Program-made: the position numbers and the translations under genes | From: Evernia prunastri | Taxonomy: Eukaryota > Ascomycota > Lecanoromycetes > Lecanorales > Parmeliaceae | Direction of reading: 5' to 3' | Assembly (NCBI GenBank): GCA_003184365.1 | Contig: NKYR01000025.1 | Coordinates: 62,001-126,000 of the forward strand | Length of the DNA: 64,000 nt | Shown here: in pieces, positions 35,260 through 46,635 of the stretch | Layout: each line of letters opens with the position of its first letter | Position numbering within the stretch: position 1 is the first letter of the stretch | The notes under the pieces: generated by a model | Database searches by the model: none | What the model was told of the DNA's origin: nothing | What the model saw: the letters and a program-made list of their open reading frames with translations, nothing else

Positions 35260-35735
35260 GCGCGGCATATAGTATGTACTTAGTGTCACGTATGTTGTCT
35301 GGCTGGCGAAGGTGCATTCATAAATGCCTAGTTGAGATCAATATAGCGTTACATCGAAAGTAAAGCGAATTGCGTGTGAATTTCAAACCATGCTTGAGCA
35401 CTCTTGTAGTTCGTGATAGACAGATGGTGATAGGATATCCTTCAAATCGCATCCGGGACAACACCAAGCTATCTCTCGTGCTTCAAGCGAATATTGATTG
35501 TATCGAAACCGGTACGAAAGCCAACTTAGGAGACGAACATCACCATTTGCAAAAAAGGCGACCTCCCGGCCACATTCTCTCAACTCTTCTACCAACTCTT
35601 GCAGAACGCCTCTTCCAACCCTCCCTTCGAAGCAATGATGTACATCACAGCCGGAAAAAGCCAATTTACCATAATACACTATCTCGCCCGTAGCAGCGGG
35701 ACAACCGATCTCCTCCCAGCTACAAACCTATTACC
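35260..35735. other. Intergenic
   Basis: No gene recognised; overlapping minus and plus frames at 35370-35693 have no domain. Confidence 0.45.
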
Positions 35736-36867
35736 GTGTCCACTCGGCAGGACTATGGTCAATTGACCCTTGACTCTTCCAATCCAATGCCGACATCAAA
35801 GTCATCTGCATCATCTCCATCTGCCACGACTTGTACAATTTATCTGGGAGCAGTGCACCTCGACACAGAATGTTTCGAGAGCAGACCCCACGCAGGACAA
35901 CGTGCCTCCTTCGAATGTCCCAGATACCCAAACATTTGCAGATGTCCAGATGCCCCACCGGCAGCTCTAGCGCAGGAGAAATGCGGCGAGGGTACTTTGA
36001 CTGATTGTGGAGTTGATGGAAATTGCAGTCCAATCACTGTCGACCCTAGCATCCTGGCGCCGAACTCCACATCGTCCGCATCAATCACCTCTGCCATAAC
36101 CTGCGTAGTCCGCGATGGTAGCCCTATCGGTTCCGAGTGCTCGACCAGCGGACCTCACGAGGGGCAACGTATTACCACTTCACGTCTCGAGCACTCCAAC
36201 ACCTGTAACCTTTCTCGGATAGATTTGGGGAAACGTAGCGAGGTAAGCGGAGATAGTCGATCTTTTCGTCGCTATCTGATAAATTTTCTGGGTCCATTGA
36301 CCCGTTTGCGATAGGGCACACTCAACAAGAGCCAACCCAAAGACAAAAGAAATTATCGGCGGCCCTGGCCCAATATGCATCGACGATGAATGCAACAGTG
36401 GGTAGGTACCAAGCCGAATTTTTGAATGCAAGTCTAGTGAGCAATGTTCGCAAGCCATCCCACGCTGCACCATTCTACCTACGCCTATTGGCACAGTTTG
36501 CGATGTAGACGGCTCCGGCCGTGTATCTCTAGACTACGAGAAGCAAAGACACAGCAAATCCAAGGCCATTAAAGAAATCTACTACAATGGAAGATATACA
36601 AAATGGAAATACTTCGCCAAATCTACTTGTCCAATCTCTTCAACAGAGAAAGAAAATCGCAGCGGAGCTCTCCCAATCCCAATCGGTTCCGTCTGCTTCG
36701 AAAATGCAAGATGCACAGTCTTCGAACGCTCGGATCGCCCTAATTCTCCAGATTGTGTGGCGGAACGGAAGAAGCGGGGCGAAGTATGTCATATTCTCAT
36801 GTACACACCTCTTTCCCAAGAAACCACTGCTGAACATGATCGAGCCCAGATTTTCCCAAGTGTGTGA
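35736..36867 (+). pseudogene. Cys-module repeat gene, probably damaged
   Basis: The first open part (35736 to about 36242) contains two similar modules: TCTIYLGAVHLDTEC...RPHAGQR and TCVVRDGSPIGSEC...GPHEGQR. A GTAAGC donor follows GKRSE at 36243; an AAG acceptor at 36342 would join in frame to KEIIGGPGPICIDDEC. That frame meets TAG at 36403-36405 and then stays open for 153 codons to TGA at 36865, with two more modules (RCTILPTPIGTVC and the LPIPIGSVCFENARC segment). The later open part has no early Met, so it is easy to overlook. No signal peptide is seen on the first exon, so a 5' exon may be missing. Either the TAG lies in an unrecognised intron or the gene is inactivated. Function unknown. 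Confidence 0.5.
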
Positions 36868-37849
36868 AGGATATAAGCGGAGCACACGGGACAAGGCGGA
36901 GCCCGCAGGAGAATTCTTACCATGCGACATGTCACGGCGGTCTCCTGGCTCGCGGTGATGAGGATGTCATCAGATTTTTCAAATGAATCAGACGGCAGCT
37001 TGCTCGGAAAACCTTTGAACAGTGGTCCGCTAACAGACTCGATAGACTAGTACTCTCTCGTCGATTGTACTCTCATGTTGCGAGGACATAGGATTGAGAA
37101 CGCATCTGGAAAATTGGTTTTTGGTGATTTGCAAAATACACAGCCCCTGATCTGTTCTGGTCGTCATTTACATAACCATAACCCCGAGACGTGGCCTGCT
37201 TCTAGGAGATTGGGAAGACTACTGATTCTTCAAATTGCCAACGCAGTCTGAATCAGCAATAAAAGCATCAACGTATATAACGTCGAAGTAGGGAGGTGAG
37301 GTCACTCAAGATGCCAAAACTCGTAATCGTAGTGCCACAATAAGTGGCAGTACGGCGAAGGACGCAGCTTGGCCGTTGCGCTGATCGTATGTTGTCTGCG
37401 CCAAGAAGAAACACATGAAAAAGAGCTAATCTAGTAGTGTATAGAATTAACGACATCAGCATACTAGGAACAAATCATGTATCGATCTTGTTTTCTTCGA
37501 TCGCGATGGTACTTTACGCAGACTAACCTAAAGATGGAAGCCACATCTCGTGGAAGTCTTCCATTGAGCGCAAGGAATTTACTTAGAACTCATACCTCAT
37601 CGTTTGACAACAACAATTGATGATGAAGCAAGGAAGTATGGAAGAGCCAACCAGCCGGTCCTACTCATACATGGTCCAGGTTGTCAAATCCAAGGAAAGC
37701 AAGTAGGAAAGGGAGGAGGAAGCGCTTGTAGAATGTTCGAGTGCTTTTCACCTCAGCTACCCAGCGGTGAGCTTAACATCATCCAAATATTGCTGTTCCC
37801 AATGTGCCAACCACAACATACATCCAGCCAGCTGCTCACATACTCCAAC
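36868..37849. other. Intergenic
   Basis: No convincing gene. Includes the promoter of eIF2D. The plus frame at 37604-37966 overlaps the eIF2D start in the same frame but reads through its first intron and stops. Confidence 0.5.
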
Positions 37850-39967
37850 ATGTTCAAGAAGAAGCCGAATGTATGCGTAGTCATGGATCTCCCACGTGCC
37901 GCTGCTAAGCCCTCGTACAGATCAAGGCCCTTGCGCCTCTTCGATCCTCGGACAGACGCAAGATAGCAGACCAGATAATCAAAGACTTCGGCGTAGAGGT
38001 GCCCGGAAATGTTGAAGAGCAAGGAAACAAGGATAACGAGGCGTCATCCGCCTTGAGCTTAGGTGGCATACGCAATTCTTTAATGCCGGAGAACGCCCTT
38101 TCGGCAAGGTTCAATACGACAGCGGGGCCTGATTTGAAGCAGGTCTCTGGGACGATCTATGCTGGGGCGCATCCAGGAGAGGAGCAGCGGATACTGTGGT
38201 TCAAAATTGAAGAAAGACTCATACCGACTGGTAAGCATGTTAGTCGTCGACCTCGAAACAAGGCTAATGGTCTATGTGCAGTCTACACGCTTTGGCGGCA
38301 TCCACAATTAGTACCTCTCCTCTACACGCCTGAAATCGTATTGAAAAAGTTACGCGGTAGTGCGCCTCTTATGACTCCAGGCTTGGCTCGCGGACCACCG
38401 TTCCCGGCAAAAGCAATAAAGGACTCCATTGTCGCCATCGCCAGCCTCGATAAGCCAAGTGTGCCCATGGTGGTTGGAATCTGCGAGATCGACGTTGCCT
38501 CTCTACAGCAGGTGCAAGGCGCCAAGGGGCACGCAGTGCGAGGTGAACACTGGGATGGGGATGAGATCTGGGCATGGAGCGCAGCAGGCAAACCTGGAGG
38601 AAGCGCCCCGGAACATATAGAAGGGTGGGATGTGGATACTACAGATGCAAGCTTGAGAGAAGGCGTGGAGAACTTGATTATTGAAGAGGACGATGATGAT
38701 GCTGAGGAAGGAGGGGTATCTCTCAGCCAAGAACCTGAGCAACATAAGAAATTCGAACCACGGAATGAGTTTGTCGAAGGTGAAGACGCTAGATCATATG
38801 AGGTAGTGGGAGAGGAGGAAAAGGAGCTATCAACCAAAGGTACCCTACGATATCATCGAGCCTTACGGCTGTGAATGCTTATATATTCCAGATATTGACG
38901 ACGCATTCTGGAAGGCCTTCATATACGGTGTCCACCACCATCGAAATAACCACAAGGGTGATCCGCGTCAAGGCTTGAACTTCCCAATCAACCAATCGCT
39001 GGTCATCTCTAACTTCGTCCTGCCATACTTACCAGTCTACACACCTGCCCAGGCGGCGTCCCTGCAAATCAAGAAGACAAGCTGGAAGAACGCGAAAAAA
39101 TTCATCAAAACCCTAGACAAACAGAAACTCCTCAAGTCTAAAGACCGCGACGGTGGAGAGTGTGTTATTCTCGATATTGACTTTGATGACGAGACCTTTA
39201 CTAGTTTCAAGCCATATAAGCTGCCGAAGAAGGAAACGCAAAGTGCGGAGTCTGGCGGAAGTGGTGGAGGCAAAGCTATTGCAGCAGGCGGCTCTCCGAG
39301 TGCCGACTCTATTGGGCAAAAGCTCCAAAAGATCAATCTGTTCAGGCCCAAGGAAGCACTCTCGCCACTTTTCGAAGCATCAAATGCCAGCGTCAAAGCC
39401 CTCTACCTTCCCACAGAAATACGCCCAATCATCTCATCCTATATCGAATCTGAGAATCTCTCATCAAATAAGAACAAGCGTCTAGTCAATCTCAACCCGA
39501 TCCTAGCAAACGCAGTCTTCGACGGCAACTCCTCCCTAGACCGCGAAGTCATTGCCAAAGGAAGCGTACCGCGAGACGCTCTCATCGACCGTATCTTACA
39601 GGCCTGCTCACCCTTCTGGGCAATCCTCAGAAACGATGAAACGAGAGAGACGGTCAAAGCCAAGTCGGGGAAGGCTCCCAAGATCCAAATCACACTTGAG
39701 ACGCGCTCTGGTAACAAGACCGTCACCAAGCTATCTGGAGTAGAGGTTTTCCACATCAACCCCCAACCTCTGGCAGAGGAGTTGCAGAAAGCCTGCGCGA
39801 GCTCCACGAGCGTTGGCCAATTGATGGGCAGCAGCCCGAAGAACCCCGTACAGGAGATCATGGTTCAGGGCCCGCAGAAGGATGCCGTGGCGAAGGCATT
39901 GGAGAAGAGGGGAGTAGATAGGCACTGGATCGAAGTCCTGGATAAGACGAAAGGCAAGAAGAAATAG
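37850..39967 (+). CDS. TMA64: Translation initiation factor eIF2D (Tma64/ligatin)
   Basis: Four exons, 37850-37870, 37921-38230, 38282-38839 and 38892-39967, close in frame to 654 aa. The first exon codes only MFKKKPN, typical of the family start. Residues 8-100 match the N-terminal domain (SSDRRKIADQI). A PUA domain follows (YTLWRHPQLVPLLYTPEIVLKKL..., then GHAVRGEHWDGDEIWAW). An acidic linker leads to the winged-helix region (DIDDAFWKAF...), an SWIB/MDM2-like section and the C-terminal SUI1 domain (QITLETRSGNKTVTKLSGVEVF...HWIEVLDKT). eIF2D delivers Met-tRNA to, and recycles, 40S subunits. Donor GTACCC at 38840 is unusual but the frame requires it. Confidence 0.95.
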
Positions 39968-40085
39968 AGTGGCAGCATAGCGATGGCTCCATTTGCTGGG
40001 AAGTGGCAGACTGAGATTGAAGCACAATACGAAAAATAGGCTGAACGTAAGGTTCAATACCGTGATCCACATCTGCTATATTCAT

Positions 40086-40190
40086 CTAGCGCACCACCCA
40101 TTTCAGCCAAGTGACATCTCCACACATGCTTTATTTATCTAGCGCACTACATATCCCAGCCAAGTAAAATCTCCACGTCTGCCCACGACA
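40086..40190 (+). repeat. Two-copy ~53-nt tandem repeat
   Basis: CTAGCGCACYAC...CAGCCAAGT occurs at 40086 and again at 40139, with about three-quarters identity over the unit. Confidence 0.7.
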
Positions 40191-40365
40191 ATGAGCTCCA
40201 GCACGCCATACAAACGGACGTGCCGGCATTCACCAACGAGGCAACGGCGAAGAACAGCACACAAGTGGCCCCGTGTTCGATCTGTATTCACTCCCCGACA
40301 CGCCTCTTGAGATAGTAGCGATAGACTCAACGCTGCTGCCGTTGTCTGCGGGAACTTTCTTCCGT

Positions 40366-40500
40366 ATGCATCCATCCATCTATCTATCCATCTATTCATC
40401 TATACATTTATTCACCCATCCATCCATCCATCCATGTACTCGTTCACCCATCCATCCATCTATACACTTATACATCCATCGATCCATACAATCCACCCAT
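40366..40500 (+). repeat. (CATC/TATC)n microsatellite
   Basis: Interrupted tetranucleotide array of CATC and TATC units over about 130 nt. Confidence 0.9.
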
Positions 40501-42204
40501 CTATTCTTTCGCCCCATCAAGCAAGACAATCCCATAGTGCCAGATCCTCTCCCTTCCTCTCTCCCCGCGCTGTATCTTCCTTCATCCCTCCCTCCCTCCC
40601 TCCCTCCACCCCGCGGGACGCGGCTTTTCCCCCCTCGTTCCCTCGGCGAAGACCCACAAGGTTATTCGCAAGGCCTTTGATTTCTTTAGCAGAGCAGATG
40701 GACGCGCCCGCATGGGATCGGACAGACCATGGAGATAGATGGGCGTTGTTGGGGAGGTTGTGACTGGGGGCTGGGAAGGGAAGGGGAAGGGAAGGGAAGG
40801 GAGGAAGGGGAAGTAATGGAAAGGAGGAATGGGAAATGAATGGAAAGGTGAGAGTAGATGGACATGGACATGGCAAAGCGGAATGGGGACCGGGGTAGGG
40901 TTGTTCATGTGTGTATATATTTCCTGTGTCCATCTCATCCGAGAAGTATGTGTGAACCCTTCAGATCCCCCGAGGTTGTGTTTGCGGTATGAAAACCAAA
41001 TGAGATATAATGAAAACCAATGGAATGAACTGTATGACCCTATCCCGGATCGACGCCAGCAGTCCACAGAGAGAAGTGAAAGCTGACCGTGCAATCCACA
41101 GGCAACGCGTCGCACCAGCGGCGAACGTCTGAGCTGCTGGTCTCTTAGAGTTATTCTGCATCCCTCGTGCAACTGTACCCTGAGAGTGACTTAGCTCAGG
41201 GGCTGGAGTTCATCTTGCTTGAGGATGGTAGGATCTGTAGTCTACAAATTGCTGATTAGGCATAGTCGTGGGGGGGGAGAAGAGATGGGTGAATTTGTGG
41301 GTTACCAATGTGGCTGTGAGTCACGTGCTGACCGCGTGACGCGACGCAGGTTGGGGAGCGAGTGCGAGACTACGCATACCTTACTGCTTTGGGATGGTGG
41401 CCATGGTCGTCGAGTTCTTCTATTGATAGTTCAGATCAAAGATGTGGATGCCCGTGTTCGATTTAACCCAGTCACAATGAGATGGATTACTTTGGGGTCA
41501 TAAAGCGGAGGCAGAGGAATGCGAGATCACCTCTAAGCAATCAATTAGCATCGTCCCAGAACGCACACGCGGGGAGTGCGGAGCACTTCATGGTAATACA
41601 CTGGCTGAGAGTAGTCAAACATTGATTCTAATGATTTGATGTCCCTATAGCTATCCTAGAAAATAGGGGTGCATCAAGTAAAGTGAACATGCGGAGAAGA
41701 AATGTGTGCCTGTGGAATGACTCTGCCTCTGCGTGCGAGATCACAAAGCCAGGAGTCAAAAAGGGCATGGGAGGTCGATGCTTTGATAGTGGTACCTGGT
41801 TAGACAAGTCGCATAAACAATTCTTCTGCATCACTCGCTCCCAGACACGTCGAGATTGATTAGCTCGACGCGCGGATGAAAGAGCTTGAGGATGGTTGGT
41901 GGACAGCTTGAAATCAGATTAGATGGCCGTCCACCATGAATCGTAGTCTACGAATTCATTCGGACCTGATTGATTGATTGATTATGTCATACTACCCTGA
42001 AGTTAGTCCCTTAGTGGGCCAACTATGCGAGATTACATAATCCATCTACCAGCCAATCCAGCCAATCATATTGCCCCACTAGCAAAAGTGAGGCTATACA
42101 AATCGGTGTGGATCCACTTGCTGCCTCATTGCATGCATCCTTGTGGGGGGGTACCCTACTACGCTGGGGCCCCCCACATCGTGGCCGCGTCCTGCTTGTT
42201 GATA

Positions 42205-42452
42205 TCATGCCTCTACGAATCCTTCTTCTTGTTCTTCATCGAGGGCTCGAAATTGCCCAATGAGCCCAGTATTCCATATAAAATTCGCCGCCATGGAGGC
42301 GTAGCGAGGTGTTGTCAGCATATCTTCGTGAGTTATCACCCCCCCTTGCACCTTCCTCCTTTCCGCTGCCCAAAGCCTACTCCTCTGCTTTGCATACAGC
42401 CTACATTCGTGTAGTAGGTGGCGGGCGGTCTGTCTAGCCCGCCCACATTCGC
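42205..42452 (-). pseudogene. LINE ORF2 C-terminal fragment
   Basis: About 82 codons containing ECGRARQTARHLLHECRLY, the Cys/His motif that follows RNase H in many fungal LINEs, up to the stop at 42205-42207. It is cut off upstream by the N at 42453, so the joining RT/RNase H region is missing. Confidence 0.8.
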
Positions 42453-42453
42453 N

Positions 42454-43684
42454 CATTTTCGTCGCTTAGTGGGGGAAGACAGGCCTGTTTTGTTAGCTGT
42501 TTGCGAGCCCATTTGGTCTTCTTCCACATGGCCTCCGGCGACTCGCATGCTTCAGCAACGAACTCCCTGAAGGCTTTCTTTGCAGTCCTTTTGATGAGGT
42601 TGTTTTTGAAGTTTCTGGCCGTCCGATACTCGTTCCAGGCCTCCTCCGTTAGTTGAGTTCTCCACCTTCTCTTCAGGCGGTTAGATCTTCGTTGAGCTTC
42701 TTTGCATTCAGGTGTGAAGCCTGGTTTGGATCGTGGTGACATCCTACTGAGAGGTATGGACTGAGTTATGGCCGTTTGGAGGGCATTTATCATGGCTACT
42801 ACTTGGGAGTCGATTTCACTATTTGACCAAGTGCGCCTCTCCGCCTGCTGACTAAGACATTCTTCGGAGTCCATGGAGTTCTTCACTACCTCTCTCAGCC
42901 TTTCGGAGTCTATTCGGTTGAAATTTCGCCTTGGTTCCGGTGCAAATTCTATCATGGCCAGCTCCAGGGACGTGAGAACAGGCAAGTGGTCTGACCCCCT
43001 CTCGAAAGCTTCCTCGGTATTGCATTTGATGACTCCATTTGTTAGTTCCGGAGTGACGAATATCAGATCTATCGTAGTTTGACAGTTTTCTTCGTATGTG
43101 ACTGTCCCTACCGGTAGTACTTGTTCCATTGCAAATTCCTCAGCCATCATGATAAGATCGTCTGCCCCATCGTCTTGTCTCACTCCTGGACCGCCCCATA
43201 ACGCGTGGTGGAGGTTAAAGTCGCCCAGCATGATCTGTTCGCTGTTTCTATGGTTCTTGAGTGCCTCATGTAGCCGGGGAAGTTCGCTTTCTTCCTGGGC
43301 GCCTGGGTTGTACACGTTATGGATCCGAGGTGTCCTTCCGTTGGCTGACTTGATGTTTAGGGTGCACAGATCCGGCGAGTGATATTTGGGATACCAACTT
43401 CCCGGCGGTATCTTCTTATTGATGTAAAAGCATATCCTGGTGTTTTCGTAGTAGGGGTAAACAATATCAAATCTGTCTTTGAGGGGATGATAAGAGGTCT
43501 TTTCGGGATTCCGCCATGGTTCCTGAATGGCAATAACATCTATATTGTAGATGTCCTTGTTTTCGAAGAGTTCCACCATGACGGCTCTGGATTTTCTGGT
43601 GTTGTATTGCAGTATGGTTAGTTGGTCGCGGTGTGCTACCATTGACTTTCCTCGTTTGCGTTGTTTTCCACATCTTCGGCCCAA
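42454..43684 (-). pseudogene. LINE ORF2 N-terminal part, endonuclease domain
   Basis: About 410 codons of ORF2 up to the N at 42453. The endonuclease has the usual motifs: ILQYNTRKS near the start, AIQEPW, a GDFNLHH segment, TTIDLIFVTP and GSDHLPVL (catalytic Asp-His). After it comes a basic linker (KRRWRTQLTEEAWNEY...) up to LPPLSDEN, where RT would normally begin. The start overlaps the end of the gag-like frame in the adjacent sequence. Confidence 0.85.
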
Positions 43685-43868
43685 TCAAACCTTTCCGGGG
43701 TGTTTTCTGCGTCCTGTAGAGACTGAATATGTCTCTTTGCCTTGTTTTGGGAGGCTGGTACCGCGATTCTTTCATTGTTATTTAGCTGACTCAGTGGTCT
43801 TCTCCCCTCATTGATATCGTTGATCTCCCCTGACGCTATACCTTTTTCGTATGCCTCGGCCTCTTTCA
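43685..43868 (-). pseudogene. LINE gag-like C-terminal fragment (copy A)
   Basis: Encodes the C-terminal part of the ORF1 protein, from about EAEAYEKGIASGEIND to NANEESQW. The same sequence recurs at 44238-44421. It is cut by the N at 43869. Confidence 0.75.
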
Positions 43869-43869
43869 N

Positions 43870-44645
43870 TTATGGATCCGAAGTGTCCTTCCGTTGGCTG
43901 ACTTGATGTTTAGGGTGCACAGATCCGGCGAGTGATATTTGGGATACCAACTTCCCGGCGGTATCTTCTTATTGATGTAAAAGCATATCCTGGTGTTTTC
44001 GTAGTAGGGGTAAACAATATCAAATCTGTCTTTGAGGGGGTGATAAGAGGTCTTTTCGGGATTCCACCATGGTTCCTGAATGGCAATAACATCTATATTG
44101 TAGATGTCCTTGTTTTCGAAGAGTTCCACCATGACGGCTCTGGATTTTCTGGTGTTGTATTGCAGTATGGTTAATTGGTCGCGGTGTGCTACCATTGACT
44201 TTCCTCGTTTGCGTTGTTTTCCACATCTTCGGCCCAATCAAACCTTTCCGGGGTGTTTTCTGCGTCCTGTAGAGACTGAATATGTCTCTTTGCCTTGTTT
44301 TGGGAGGCTGGTACCGCGATTCTTTCATTGTTATTTAGCTGACTCAGTGGTCTTCTCCCCTCATTGATATCGTTGATCTCCCCTGACGCTATACCTTTTT
44401 CGTATGCCTCGGCCTCTTTCACTGCTTCAGAGCGTGATCTATTCCTCGTCGAGGCCCTTGTTGGCGATGTTGCTGTGGATGTCCTTCCTCCCTGAATATT
44501 CGGAGTCACGGTCCTCCTTAGATTCGGTGTGCTCGTCATTCTTCCTCTTAAGGCTGGGCCTCCTCGTCCAGTCTGGAGTCTTGGGAAGGATATATCCTTC
44601 CTCAACTGATTAGTAACATTCTGGAAATAGCCTGTTGTTTGGCTA
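43870..44645 (-). pseudogene. LINE gag end plus ORF2 start (copy B)
   Basis: Overlaps copy A almost exactly with an offset of 551 nt. Includes the gag C-terminus (SQTTGYFQNV... to ESQW) and about 123 codons of the endonuclease frame, ending at the N at 43869. A few single-base differences separate it from copy A. Confidence 0.8.
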
Positions 44646-44646
44646 N

Positions 44647-44740
44647 TTCCGCCATGGTTCCTGAATGGCAATAACATCTATATTGTAGATGTCCTTGTTT
44701 TCGAAGAGTTCCACCATGACGGCTCTGGATTTTCTGGTGT
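44647..44740 (-). pseudogene. 94-nt endonuclease fragment of LINE (copy C)
   Basis: Bounded by Ns on both sides. Encodes TRKSRAVMVELFENKD through AIQEPWR; identical in extent to parts of copies A and D. Best read as a short assembly contig. Confidence 0.8.
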
Positions 44741-44741
44741 N

Positions 44742-45210
44742 TGATCTATTCCTCGTCGAGGCCCTTGTTGGCGATGTTGCTGTGGATGTCCTTCCTCCCT
44801 GAATATTCGGAGTCACGGTCCTCCTTAGATTCGGTGTGCTCGTCATTCTTCCTCTTAAGGCTGGGCCTCCTCGTCCAGTCTGGAGTCTTGGGAAGGATAT
44901 ATCCTTCCTCAACTGATTAGTAACATTCTGGAAATAGCCTGTTGTTTGGCTAATTGCTTGACGTCCGAGTCCCTCTTGATCTTTAGAGCATGCGAATCTA
45001 GCTGGGGTCCATATTCTCGCTTGTAGCATTCTTTCGATGTCCTTCTTCTTTGCCTCGCACACCTTATTCCATGCTTCATGTTGACCCTTGCATACTGCAC
45101 ATTTGGGGAGTCTCGCTGTACACTCCCGATGATTATGTTCTCCACTGCATCTACTGCACACTGGTTTTCCTTTCGTGGGACATGATATCGACATGTGACC
45201 GTATTGACAG
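44742..45210 (-). pseudogene. LINE gag-like zinc-knuckle segment
   Basis: About 155 codons between Ns. Contains zinc knuckles of CCHC type (CQYGHMSISC..., then CSRCSGEHNHREC and CAVCKGQHEAWNKVC), followed by a basic Arg/Ser-rich stretch that overlaps copy B. This is the nucleic-acid binding part of ORF1. Confidence 0.8.
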
Positions 45211-45211
45211 N

Positions 45212-45930
45212 TTCGGAGTCTATTCGGTTGAAATTTCGCCTTGGTTCCGGTGCAAATTCTATCATGGCCAGCTCCAGGGACGTGAGAACAGGCAAGTGGT
45301 CTGACCCACTCTCGAAAGCTTCCTCGGTATTGCATTTGATGACTCCATTTGTTAGTTCCGGAGTGACGAATATCAGATCTATCGTAGTTTGACAGTTTTC
45401 TTCGTATGTGACTGTCCCTACCGGTAGTACTTGTTCCATTGCAAATTCCTCAGCCATCATGATAAGATCGTCTGCCCCATCGTCTTGTCTCACTCCTGGA
45501 CCGCCCCATAACGCGTGGTGGAGGTTAAAGTCGCCCAGCATGATCTGTTCGCTGTTTCTATGGTTCTTGAGTGCCTCATGTAGCCGGGGAAGTTCGCTTT
45601 CTTCCTGGGCGCCTGGGTTGTACACGTTATGGATCCGAAGTGTCCTTCCGTTGGCTGACTTGATGTTTAGGGTGCACAGATCCGGCGAGTGATATTTGGG
45701 ATACCAACTTCCCGGCGGTATCTTCTTATTGATGTAAAAGCATATCCTGGTGTTTTCGTAGTAGGGGTAAACAATATCAAATCTGTCTTTGAGGGGGTGA
45801 TAAGAGGTCTTTTCGGGATTCCGCCATGGTTCCTGAATGGCAATAACATCTATATTGTAGATGTCCTTGTTTTCGAAGAGTTCCACCATGACGGCTCTGG
45901 ATTTTCTGGTGTTGTATTGCAGTATGGTTA
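45212..45930 (-). pseudogene. LINE endonuclease fragment (copy D)
   Basis: About 239 codons of the endonuclease, matching copy A from 42900 to about 43618. It has a Ser where copy A has Arg in FE[R/S]GSDHLPV. The sequence ends at about 45930 inside the ILQY start motif and joins host-like DNA, suggesting a rearranged or misjoined edge. Confidence 0.8.
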
Positions 45931-46635
45931 GACATCACTTGAGTAGCCGATACGCGCAGACTGTGTTGCCGGCATACAAGCGCCATGCGGCTAGAACCAA
46001 GCATTCATGTTTGGTCGCGTGATAAAAAGAACCATAGCAGCAAAGTTTGATGAGTGGAGCTTCTCTCAAACAATAGAGTGGATGAAGCTCAATTACCTAC
46101 TAGTGACTACATGCTACATACTACTCACTCGGTGGGGCATACATGAGAAAGCTTATGCGCGCCAGCAAGCCGGAAATTAAATCCCACGAGTCGTCTGCAC
46201 TACATACTCGGCGCACTCAGCCGCGAAGAATCCAATGGAGACCAGTCATAGGACGTTGCAATAATTCAAATCCCCACTCAAGTGCCTGCTCAAGTGGCTT
46301 TTGTGGATACTCAATTGTTCCCGGTTCGGGTACGAAAAGTCTCATAACAAATTCGCCAAATTGCCTAAGTATACATACACAATGTTGAGCCTATGTCCAT
46401 TGTCCTGTTCCAGTCTCAGCCCTACAAAGAGTTGGTTTAAGTCTGTAAACCCCGCCTAGATATCCAGCATGGAAGGTCGTGCAAAACCGCAGAAAAGGCG
46501 CTGACGAAGGCGACAGGGCTATTTCTCTATCCTGCTCGTGAGTTACAACATAGAAAGACAGGTTCGTAAATTCCTCTCATTCCAGTAGCTGAAAAGCCCT
46601 CGATTGACGTTTAACCTTGTCCTAGAACATACGTC
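45931..46635. other. Intergenic, LINE flank
   Basis: No gene recognised. Contains the promoter region of the secreted protein gene. Confidence 0.5.

Larger units (their letters stand above)
39968..42148. other. Repeat-rich intergenic region
   Basis: About 2.2 kb with simple repeats and low-complexity pyrimidine tracts. Long minus frames near 40517-41172 derive from these tracts. No gene is supported. Confidence 0.5.
42149..45930 (-). mobile_element. Fungal LINE (non-LTR) retrotransposon, misassembled
   Basis: Minus-strand element with an ORF1/gag-like protein carrying zinc knuckles and an ORF2 with an endonuclease/exonuclease/phosphatase-type endonuclease domain, as in Tad1-like elements. 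Five single Ns (42453, 43869, 44646, 44741, 45211) join six segments. The same endonuclease segment recurs in pieces 42454-43868, 43870-44645, 44647-44740 and 45212-45930 at near identity, in an order no single element would have. The reverse transcriptase and RNase H domains are absent. The right edge is inside ORF2, where sequence switches to host at about 45930. The left edge near 42149 is approximate. Confidence 0.9.

Noticed and set aside
40517..41172. Minus-strand frames of 138-196 codons
   Set aside because: Overlap microsatellites and pyrimidine tracts; no family features.
42149..45930. Tandem array or nested LINE copies
   Set aside because: Order, overlap and single-N joints fit assembly contigs better than real insertions.
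42454..45930. RIP mutation among LINE copies
   Set aside because: The few differences are mostly transitions but not in CpA context, and one is a transversion; there is no RIP signature.
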